Shown: positions 57,670-64,000 of the stretch, piece by piece
Layout: each line of letters begins with the position of its first letter
How positions within the stretch are numbered: position 1 is the first letter of the stretch
NCBI GenBank assembly: GCA_025210235.1
Contig: JAOASG010000063.1
Location: 114,461-178,460 of the forward strand
Origin: Vallitalea sp.
GTDB taxonomy: Bacteria > Bacillota > Clostridia > Lachnospirales > Vallitaleaceae
DNA: 64,000 bases
Reading direction: 5' to 3'
Program-made: the position numbers and the translations under genes
The notes under the pieces: model-generated
The model's database searches: none
The model's input: the letters and a program-made list of their open reading frames with translations, nothing else
What the model was told of the DNA's origin: nothing

Positions 57670-58161
57670 GTGCATCAAGAAATAACAAAAAAAGAAAAAA
57701 TATCTATACTAAAAATGCTTATATTTATAATGATAGGTGCAATATTATTAATATTATTTAATTTTATAGGAAATATATTAAATGTAAATTCTACAATAAC
57801 TGATGGTTTAACATTAATAATAGCAACAGTATTAGCTTATATAGTTATTAGAGAATATATAACATTCTATAAATATATGTTGATTGAAAATGAATTTATA
57901 ATCCAAGAAATTATAGGTTCTAAGGAAAAAATACTATTAAATATAAATGTAAACCAAATACAAAAGTTACAACCTATTACAAATAGTGATTATGTTAATG
58001 ATAAAAAACAAAAGTACTTTACTAAAAGAACAATGAATAAGAAGTTAAAAAATTTAACTATCTACTATTGTATATATGAAGAAAATGATAAATTAAATTT
58101 TATTGAAATACAACCTTCAAATGATTTACTTGAGTTAATAAAAAATAGAAAAGCGTGTTAA
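57670..58161 (+). CDS. Small membrane protein, unknown
   Basis: A 163-residue protein starting with GTG (GGGGATG upstream). Two transmembrane segments at about residues 14-36 and 41-60, then a soluble beta-rich domain (about 65-163) that looks like a PH-like domain with strands FIIQEIIGSKEKILLNI and NLTIYYCIYEE. I do not recognise the family. It follows the fumarase genes by 54 nt and may be co-transcribed, but a functional link is not evident. Confidence 0.7.
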   Translation: MHQEITKKEKISILKMLIFIMIGAILLILFNFIGNILNVNSTITDGLTLIIATVLAYIVIREYITFYKYMLIENEFIIQEIIGSKEKILLNINVNQIQKLQPITNSDYVNDKKQKYFTKRTMNKKLKNLTIYYCIYEENDKLNFIEIQPSNDLLELIKNRKAC

Positions 58162-58514
58162 TAATAAAGAAAAATTTAATAAGACTTAAATTTTATAAAT
58201 AGTATATTAATAATAACTTAATTTATTAATGTATTATTTTTTTTTATTTTATTTATTTAAATTAATACATACTTCAAAAGTATGACAAAAAACATTTAAT
58301 ATGATAATATTAAGACGAGATTATTACTTTGAATTTTTTATTAATTTTATTGGTATTATACCAAAAGTGTATTTTACATAAAATAAGTAGCTTATTATTA
58401 TTTTAAAATAACCTTATTAAATTAATTATTCTAATACTTAATACTTAAAAAAATTCATGTAATAATTTTCTTTTTATTATAGGATTAATAAAAGTAAAAT
58501 GGGAGGATTGTAGT
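58162..58514. other. 353-nt gap before the BMP operon
   Basis: Very AT-rich. A small palindrome TTGGTATTATACCAA lies at 58350-58364, and GATAATAT near 58302 may be a -10. I looked for a purine riboswitch and do not see one. No gene. Confidence 0.45.
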
Positions 58515-59678
58515 ATGATGAAAAAAGCTTTATCAATTATTGCAATGAGCACTTTAGTATTGACTCTTTTATTAACTGGATGTGGAGAAAAAGACAAACA
58601 AACAGATTTAGCAGTAGACAAAGATAAAGGGACAAATGTAGAACAAGACAAAGATAAAGAGACAGAAGAAGATAAAGATAAAGAGACAAATGTAGAACAA
58701 GACAAAGATAAAGAAACTGATCTAGAAAAAGATAAAGACAAAAAATCAAATTTTAAAGTTAGTATGGTAACTGATACTGGTGGAATTAATGACCAATCTT
58801 TTAACCAATCTGCATGGGAAGGATTGCAGCTAGCACAGACGGAATTAAAAATATTACCTAGCTTTCTTGAATCTACTCAAGAAGCAGATTATGGTCCTAA
58901 TTTAGAAGAATTATATGACCAAGGTAATGATTTAATATGGGGAATAGGCTATCTAATGGGAGATGAAGTATTAAACGCTGCTGAAATAAATACTGACAAG
59001 AAATATGCAGTTATAGATCGTAGTTTTGAAGAGGCTCCAGATAATTTAATAGGTGTTACTTTCAGTGAACAAGAACCATCATTTTTAGTTGGATATATAG
59101 CTGGAAAAATGACAAAAACAAATAATGTAGGTTTTGTTGGTGGAGAGGAATTTGATGTCATTTGGAGATTTGAATCAGGATTTAGAGCAGGTGTTAAAAC
59201 TGCAAATCCAGATGCAGAAATCCAAATTCAATATGCTAATTCATTTGTTGATACTCCAAAAGGTAAAGCAATAGCTAATCAAATGTACCAAAATGGTGCT
59301 GACATTATATTCCATGCTGCTGGGGGTACAGGAACAGGTGTTATTGAGTCTGCTGTAGAAAACGGAAAATATGTTATAGGTGTTGATAAGGATCAAAAAG
59401 CTATATTAGGAAAAGATGAAATAATAACTTCAGCAGTCAAAAGAGTTGATAAAGCTATATATTATGTGACAAAAGATTTTGTTGATGGAAAATGGGAAGG
59501 TGGAAGAAATATTAATTATGGTCTAGTTGATGGTGCCGTAGGAATTGCACCAACTTCATCAGACGCTGTTCCAGAAGATATATTAAAAGAAGTAGAGCAA
59601 TTAGAAAAAGATATAATAGATGGAAAAATAATTATTCCAAAAACAAGAGAAGAATATGATGAACTATTTGGTGAATAA
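58515..59678 (+). CDS. BMP-family (nucleoside) ABC transporter substrate-binding lipoprotein
   Basis: Solute-binding lipoprotein of the BMP/PnrA/NupN type, which binds nucleosides. The 387-residue precursor has a signal peptide with lipobox LLLTGC (Cys near residue 22), then a 45-residue charged linker made of repeated DKDKETNVEQ-like units, then the periplasmic-binding core starting VSMVTDTGGINDQSFNQSA, with NVGFVGGEE, GADIIFHAAGGTGTG and IDGKI. The ATPase and both permeases lie downstream on the same strand, separated by a hairpin and a family-1 repeat. GGGAGG lies upstream. Substrate is inferred from family. Confidence 0.9.
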   Translation: MMKKALSIIAMSTLVLTLLLTGCGEKDKQTDLAVDKDKGTNVEQDKDKETEEDKDKETNVEQDKDKETDLEKDKDKKSNFKVSMVTDTGGINDQSFNQSAWEGLQLAQTELKILPSFLESTQEADYGPNLEELYDQGNDLIWGIGYLMGDEVLNAAEINTDKKYAVIDRSFEEAPDNLIGVTFSEQEPSFLVGYIAGKMTKTNNVGFVGGEEFDVIWRFESGFRAGVKTANPDAEIQIQYANSFVDTPKGKAIANQMYQNGADIIFHAAGGTGTGVIESAVENGKYVIGVDKDQKAILGKDEIITSAVKRVDKAIYYVTKDFVDGKWEGGRNINYGLVDGAVGIAPTSSDAVPEDILKEVEQLEKDIIDGKIIIPKTREEYDELFGE

Positions 59679-59700
59679 ATAGAATGTATGAACTTCTTAG

Positions 59701-59728
59701 ACAGCTCAGACTAAATAGTCTGAGCTGT
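59701..59728 (+). terminator. Hairpin between the BMP gene and the ATPase gene
   Basis: ACAGCTCAGACTA (59701-59713) pairs perfectly with TAGTCTGAGCTGT (59716-59728). There is no T-run, so it may lower transcription into the transporter genes or protect the mRNA 3' end, giving more binding protein than ATPase. Confidence 0.55.
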
Positions 59729-59732
59729 ATTA

Positions 59733-59775
59733 TAGGTTCTACATATTGTATATGAATTAATATTAATAGTTTCCT
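59733..59775. repeat. Family-1 palindromic repeat, right-half fragment
   Basis: GGTTCTACATATTGTATATG followed by AATTAATATTAATAGTTT matches the right half of the full elements. It abuts the full copy that follows. Confidence 0.55.
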
Positions 59776-59781
59776 AATGAT

Positions 59782-59900
59782 TAAGTAATTGCAAAACTAC
59801 ATTCAGTTGATTCTTTAATACAATATGCTGGGTTCCCGATTATAATAAGAACTACATATTGTTTGTAAAGAATTAAAATTCCTAGTTTTGCAATTACCTA
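59782..59900. repeat. Family-1 palindromic repeat, full reference copy
   Basis: The best-preserved copy. Left end TAAGTAATTGCAAAACTACA, left core GATTCTTTAATACAATATGC, right core CTACATATTGTTTGTAAAGA, right end CCTAGTTTTGCAATTACCTA. The outer ends and the inner cores are both inverted repeats, so the element can fold into one long imperfect hairpin. It lies directly upstream of the ATPase gene. Confidence 0.88.
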
Positions 59901-59922
59901 TTCCTAATGATATATAGAAAGG

Positions 59923-61458
59923 ATGGATAATTTGCATAATATTGATTATAAAACTAAAGTAGTTGAACTCAAAAATATCACAAAAAAGTTTGGTCAACTA
60001 ACAGCTAATAATAATATTAATTTAACTATATATAAAGGAGAAGTTCATGCATTACTAGGAGAAAATGGAGCAGGTAAATCTACCTTAATGAATCAGTTAT
60101 ATGGTATGATACAGCCTACAAGTGGAGATATTTATATTAATGGAAAAAAAGTTAAAGTTACAAATCCTAATGTAGCAATATCTAATGGAATAGGTATGGT
60201 ACATCAACATTTTATGTTAGTTGAACCATTTACAGTCATTGAGAATATTATATTAGGTAGTGAAATAACAAATTTCGGTGTTCTAGATATCAAAAAAGCA
60301 AAAAATGAAATTATTAGATTATCAAATAAATATAATTTGTTTGTAAATCCTGATGATAAAGTTGAAGATATAACAGTAGGTATGCAACAAAGAGTAGAAA
60401 TTCTAAAAGCGCTTTATAGAGGGTCGGATATTTTAATATTAGATGAGCCAACTAGTGTATTAACACCACAAGAAATTAATGAGTTAATTACAATAATTAA
60501 TAGTCTGACAGAAGAAGGTAAGTCAGTAATAATCATTACTCATAAACTAAAGGAAATAAAACAAGTAGCTGATAATTGTACTATTATTAGAAGAGGAAAA
60601 GTTATTGATACTGTTAAAGTAGAAGAAGTATCAGAAGAAGAGCTAGCTGAAAAAATGGTTGGAAGAGAGGTAACTTTTAAGGTGCCAAAAGATGAGTGTC
60701 AACCAAAAGATGTAGTTCTTTCAGTGGAAAAAATAGTTGTAAAAGACAATAGAGGATTAATAGCTGTAAATGAATTATCATTAGAAGTAAAAAGAGGAGA
60801 AATTCTAGGAATTGCAGGTGTTGATGGTAATGGACAGAGTGAATTAGTTGAGGCATTAACAGGATTACGAAAAATTGAAAAAGGACAAGTATTTATTAAT
60901 GGGGAAGAAATAACCAATTATTCTCCTAAAAAAGTAATTGAGAATAAAATAGCTACAATACCAGAAAATAGGCAAAAAACAGGATTAGTATTAGATTTTA
61001 CTGTCTATGAAAATATGATATTAGAAAATTTTAATAAAGAACCATTTTCAAAGAATGGTATTTTACAAAAAGATAATATAATTTCTCATACTAAAAAGCT
61101 AATTAAGAAGTTTGATATAAGACCAACAGATGAAAAAGTCTTAGCAAAATCTTTATCAGGAGGAAATCAACAAAAGGTAATTATTGCCAGAGAAATTAAT
61201 AATAATCCTGATTTGTTAATAGCTACCCAACCTACTAGAGGATTAGACGTAGGAGCTATAGAGTATGTACATAAAGAACTGGTAAAACAAAGAGATAATA
61301 ATAAAGGAGTACTTTTGATTTCACTTGAATTAGATGAAATAATGAATGTAGCTGATCGAATTGCAGTCATATATGAAGGTAAAATTGTTTATATTGTTGA
61401 TTCAAAAGAAGCAAAAGAGTCAAAATTGGGATTTGAGATGGCAGGGGGTAAAAATTAA
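59923..61458 (+). CDS. Nucleoside-type ABC transporter ATP-binding protein (two ABC domains)
   Basis: A 511-residue double ABC ATPase of the sugar/nucleoside type (NupO/YufO-like). First domain: GENGAGKSTL, VGMQQRVEIL signature and LDEPTSVL. Second domain: degenerate Walker A GVDGNGQSEL, SGGNQQKVIIARE signature and ATQPTRGLD in place of LDEPT. The ATG at 59923 sits directly behind AAAGG; a TTG at 59932 has better spacing and may be the real start. It is translationally coupled with the first permease (stop and start overlap by 1 nt). Confidence 0.93.
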   Translation: MDNLHNIDYKTKVVELKNITKKFGQLTANNNINLTIYKGEVHALLGENGAGKSTLMNQLYGMIQPTSGDIYINGKKVKVTNPNVAISNGIGMVHQHFMLVEPFTVIENIILGSEITNFGVLDIKKAKNEIIRLSNKYNLFVNPDDKVEDITVGMQQRVEILKALYRGSDILILDEPTSVLTPQEINELITIINSLTEEGKSVIIITHKLKEIKQVADNCTIIRRGKVIDTVKVEEVSEEELAEKMVGREVTFKVPKDECQPKDVVLSVEKIVVKDNRGLIAVNELSLEVKRGEILGIAGVDGNGQSELVEALTGLRKIEKGQVFINGEEITNYSPKKVIENKIATIPENRQKTGLVLDFTVYENMILENFNKEPFSKNGILQKDNIISHTKKLIKKFDIRPTDEKVLAKSLSGGNQQKVIIAREINNNPDLLIATQPTRGLDVGAIEYVHKELVKQRDNNKGVLLISLELDEIMNVADRIAVIYEGKIVYIVDSKEAKESKLGFEMAGGKN

Positions 61459-62570
61459 TGGAGAAAAAGAAATTATTAAAACCAAGTACTAAGATTACAC
61501 TTTTATCTATATTATTTGGTTTTATAATATCAGGGCTAATATTATTTATTTCTGGCTATAATCCTTTAAAAATATATACAGTAATATTAAAAGGAGTATT
61601 TAGTAGACCTAAGTATATATCATATACAATTATTAGAGCTACTCCGTTAATTTTAACAGGAATATCTATAGCTTTTGCTTTTAAAACAGGATTATTTAAC
61701 ATTGGAGCGGAAGGACAATTTATAATAGGAACAATAGTAGCATCAATGGCTGGATATTTTTTTAATCTACCCATAATAATACATCCTTTAATGGTAATGA
61801 TAATAGCTATTTTCTTTGGAGGATTATGGGGTTCAATAATTGGATTTTTAAAAGCAAAGTTTGGAATTCATGAAGTAATATCATCAATAATGTTAAATTG
61901 GGTTGCTCTATATCTTCATAATGCTGTAATTAATATACCAGCTTTTTTTGAACGTACCAATAAAGCTCATAACATTAAAGAAAGTGCGAGTATTATTTTT
62001 TTAGATAAGTTCAAAAACTCAAAAACGGGAAAAGAATGGTTAGTGGGTCACCCAGCAATAAGAGATATACTTAAATCACCAGTAAATTTCGGAATCATAA
62101 TAGCAATACTTATGGCCATACTAATTTGGTTTATATTAAATAAAACAACTCTAGGTTTTAAATTAAAAGCTGTTGGATATAATAAATATGCTGCGGAATA
62201 TGCTGGGATTAACGTAAAGAAAAACATTATTATCTCAATGTTCATATCCGGTTCTGTAAGTGGACTAGCTGGAGCATTAATGATTATGGGTGTATCAAAA
62301 GGTATTACAACACTATCTGCTATGGAAGGATATGGACTAGATGGAATTGGTGTTGCATTAATAGCAGGTAATTCACCATTAGCATGTATTCCTTCTGGAT
62401 TATTTTTTGGAGCGCTTAAATATGGAGGACCTAAAATTCAAGCACCTCCTATAAAAGCCCCGAAAGAAATAATTAACATAATGATTGGTACAATTATATT
62501 TTTTATTTCAATCCCTAGAATATTTAATGTTATTAAAGGGTTAAGAAATAGAAAAGAGGTGACAAAATGA
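61458..62570 (+). CDS. Nucleoside-type ABC transporter permease 1
   Basis: A 370-residue membrane protein (NupP/YufP-like) of the branched BPD_transp_2 family, with about ten membrane segments. The family motifs are GLFNIGAEGQFIIG (about 75-90) and the coupling segment FKLKAVGYNKYAAEYAGINV with GSVSGLAGALM. It overlaps the next permease gene by 4 nt (ATGA). Confidence 0.92.
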   Translation: MEKKKLLKPSTKITLLSILFGFIISGLILFISGYNPLKIYTVILKGVFSRPKYISYTIIRATPLILTGISIAFAFKTGLFNIGAEGQFIIGTIVASMAGYFFNLPIIIHPLMVMIIAIFFGGLWGSIIGFLKAKFGIHEVISSIMLNWVALYLHNAVINIPAFFERTNKAHNIKESASIIFLDKFKNSKTGKEWLVGHPAIRDILKSPVNFGIIIAILMAILIWFILNKTTLGFKLKAVGYNKYAAEYAGINVKKNIIISMFISGSVSGLAGALMIMGVSKGITTLSAMEGYGLDGIGVALIAGNSPLACIPSGLFFGALKYGGPKIQAPPIKAPKEIINIMIGTIIFFISIPRIFNVIKGLRNRKEVTK

Positions 62571-63490
62571 ATAGTATAGGGTTTATCTTAGGAACTACAT
62601 TGATGTATGCCACTCCGCTTATATATACTTCATTAGGAGGTGTCATCTCAGAAAAATCAGGTGTAGTTAATATTGGATTGGAAGGCATGATGACTATGGG
62701 AGCATTTATAGGTGCGACTGTAGGATATTATTCAGGTATTTGGTGGCTTGGATTAATATGTGCTGGAATTGGTGCAGGTATATTAGCTTTATTACATGCT
62801 ATAGCAAGTGTTACATTGGGAGCTGAACAAGTTGTATCAGGTATAGCTATTAACTTTTTGGGACCTGGATTATCTATATTTTTATGCAGAAAGTTTTTTG
62901 ATGGTAAATTTATGACAAAAAGTATTTCTCTAGAAAATAAAGTTCCTAAAATTTTTAAAGGGGTATTTCCTAAATATTCTTTCTTCGATAATTTATTTAA
63001 TCAAGAGATAACAGTATATTTAGCATTTATTATTGTTTTTATTATGTGGTTTATATTTTATAAAACTAAAATTGGACTAAGAATAAGAGCTGTTGGTGAG
63101 CATCCAGAGGCTGCTGATACATTAGGAATTAATGTGCATAAAGTAAGATATTTGTGCGTAATTATGTCGGGAATTTTATCAGGTTTTGGTGGCGCATCTA
63201 TGAGTTTAGCAGTTGCGTCTAATTTCTTTCCAACTCTTATATCAGGGCAAGGATTTATTGCTTTAGCTGCTATGATATTTGGAAAATGGAAACCTCAAGG
63301 AGCTTTAGGGGCATGTTTAATATTTGGAGGAGCACAGGCATTAGTTATATTTGTAGGTGGAAAGGATGTACCTATATCTCTTGATATTTTATCTACGATT
63401 CCATATATATTAACATTAATAATCTTAATGGGATTTGTAGGAAAGTCTGTTGAACCTGCAGCAGATGGTAAGCCTTATATCAAAGAATAG
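62567..63490 (+). CDS. Nucleoside-type ABC transporter permease 2
   Basis: A 307-residue permease (NupQ/YufQ-like) with about eight membrane segments, the motif VVNIGLEGMMTMGAFIGA and the coupling block IGLRIRAVGEHPEAADTLGINV. It starts inside the previous gene. The two permeases and the double ATPase form the membrane part of the nucleoside importer fed by the BMP lipoprotein. A terminator follows. Confidence 0.92.
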   Translation: MNSIGFILGTTLMYATPLIYTSLGGVISEKSGVVNIGLEGMMTMGAFIGATVGYYSGIWWLGLICAGIGAGILALLHAIASVTLGAEQVVSGIAINFLGPGLSIFLCRKFFDGKFMTKSISLENKVPKIFKGVFPKYSFFDNLFNQEITVYLAFIIVFIMWFIFYKTKIGLRIRAVGEHPEAADTLGINVHKVRYLCVIMSGILSGFGGASMSLAVASNFFPTLISGQGFIALAAMIFGKWKPQGALGACLIFGGAQALVIFVGGKDVPISLDILSTIPYILTLIILMGFVGKSVEPAADGKPYIKE

Positions 63491-63527
63491 AAGTTTAAAG
63501 AATAAAATATCTCAGATAATAAATGTA

Positions 63528-63578
63528 GGCTACTGAAAAAAGTAGTTTTTTAAACCAAATAACTTTTTCAGTAGTCTT
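63528..63578 (+). terminator. Terminator of the BMP transporter operon
   Basis: GGCTACTGAAAAAAGT (63528-63543) pairs with AACTTTTTCAGTAGTC (63561-63576), followed by TTTA. The stem is a member of the same CACTGAAAAAG-type family as the hairpins at 1519-1607 and 41815-41950. Confidence 0.75.
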
Positions 63579-63638
63579 TAATGATATAGTAGTTTTATAA
63601 AAGTATGTATATTTTTATTAAAAAAAAGAAAAAATATA

Positions 63639-63667
63639 TTGACAACAGATGTATCCTCTAGTATAAT
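63639..63667 (+). promoter_or_regulatory. Consensus sigma-A promoter of tRNA-Ser
   Basis: Exact TTGACA (63639-63644) and TATAAT (63662-63667) with a 17-nt spacer, 54 nt upstream of the tRNA. Confidence 0.9.
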
Positions 63668-63721
63668 AACTCTTGCGCTACTTAATAGAGCAAATTTAAT
63701 ATAATTTATATAATTCAGTAT

Positions 63722-63812
63722 GGAGAAGTACTCAAGTGGCTGAAGAGGTGCCCCTGCTAAGGGTATAGGTCGTTTACGCGGCGCGAGGGTTCAAATCCCT
63801 CCTTCTCCGCCA
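63722..63812 (+). tRNA. tRNA-Ser (anticodon GCU)
   Basis: Acceptor GGAGAAG pairs with CTTCTCC; the anticodon loop CTGCTAA gives GCT (GCU); the long variable arm is typical of tRNA-Ser; the T arm is GAGGG/CCCTC with TTCAAAT. Discriminator G and an encoded CCA (63810-63812) complete it. Confidence 0.96.
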
Positions 63813-63826
63813 TCAATAAGTTATAT

Positions 63827-64000
63827 AAAATAAAGAAATAAAAAAAATAAAAAAAGTTGTTGACAAACATTGAGATACATGATAAGATATATTTCGTTGT
63901 CTCGCAAAAAACAATGACAACAACAAAGCAGTAAGAACCTTGAAAACTGAACAGTGAAACAACCAAAAACTTAAAAATAAGTTTTACCCAAGAAAATTCC
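63827..64000 (+). promoter_or_regulatory. rRNA operon promoter and 16S leader
   Basis: TTGACA (63860-63865) and TAAGAT (63883-63888) are 17 nt apart, preceded by an A-tract like an UP element (63827-63857). Downstream, CTTGAAAACTGAACAGTG (63939-63956) is the conserved leader motif found before 16S rRNA in Firmicutes. The 16S gene itself should begin just beyond the window. Confidence 0.85.

Noticed and set aside
58162..58514. Purine riboswitch before the nucleoside transporter operon
   Set aside because: The conserved purine-aptamer core segments are absent.
58445..58749. Two minus-strand frames rich in Ser-Leu repeats
   Set aside because: They are antisense shadows of the repeated charged linker of the BMP lipoprotein.
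63757..63966. 69-residue minus-strand frame ending in a MAEKEGFEPSRR-type sequence
   Set aside because: It is the well-known false frame antisense to a tRNA-Ser gene and the rRNA leader, with no ribosome-binding site.

Overview
The window is a very AT-rich chromosomal segment around the replication origin of a low-GC, Gram-positive, strictly fermentative Clostridia-type bacterium. The evidence is the canonical order rpmH-rnpA-yidD-yidC-jag-mnmE-mnmG-rsmG-noc to the left of oriC and dnaA-dnaN-yaaA-recF-gyrB-gyrA to the right. It also includes soj/spo0J with parS sites, a T-box before serS, a spore photoproduct lyase, a trimeric [FeFe]-hydrogenase and a tryptophanase. A Lachnospirales-like relative is my best guess, from DUF3881, the DegS/DegU pair and general gene style, but this is inference. 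Core genes on each side of oriC (about 44.8-45.2 kb) point away from it, as expected for co-orientation with replication.

Layout. 0-6.2 kb: unknown gene plus trmB (minus), then hydC-hydB-hydA encoding a probably electron-bifurcating NADH/ferredoxin hydrogenase. 6.2-12 kb: accessory genes (tryptophanase, a small membrane protein, an unusual PPC-SH3-M23 endopeptidase without signal peptide, an alpha/beta hydrolase) and a decayed integrase fragment beside tRNA-Arg. 12.3-23.4 kb: SWIM/SNF2 helicase, a TetR-hydrolase divergent pair with a visible operator, a splB-uvsE UV-repair pair, a 122-bp tandem repeat, a DUF3881 gene, metY, DUF454 and an ArsR regulator. 23.4-34.2 kb (all minus): serS with T-box, HD-GYP protein, HAD phosphatase, UPF0180, DUF4446, parB-parA with two parS sites, argS, degU-degS. 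34.7-36.2 kb: a membrane-anchored hydrolase-like protein and a GNAT acetyltransferase. 36.4-44.5 kb: the noc to rpmH cluster. 44.5-54.5 kb: oriC and the dnaA to gyrA cluster. 54.6-64 kb: a CAP/SLH surface protein, a two-subunit class I fumarase, a small membrane protein, a BMP-type nucleoside ABC transporter operon, tRNA-Ser(GCU), and the promoter and leader of an rRNA operon whose 16S gene should start just past the right edge.

Together the genes support replication initiation and segregation (DnaA, DnaN, gyrase, ParAB/parS, Noc), translation (SerRS, ArgRS, RsmG, MnmEG, TrmB, RNase P protein, L34), membrane insertion (YidC, YidD, Jag), hydrogen metabolism and amino-acid fermentation (Hyd, TnaA, fumarase), and spore-related UV repair (Spl, UvsE).

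The most notable unexplained structure is a dispersed family of imperfectly palindromic intergenic repeats, about 115 bp in full length with ends close to TAAGTAATTGCAAAACTA and its reverse complement. It occurs as full, half and nested copies in at least ten intergenic gaps. Copies lie inside the hyd operon, at the end of the CAP/SLH gene so that they supply its stop codon, and inside the loop of another palindromic terminator. A second palindromic family (ends ACTCAACTTTCCCAC) and a tandem 122-bp repeat are also present. I found no CRISPR array, intact insertion sequence or intact prophage, and no obviously new multi-gene system.
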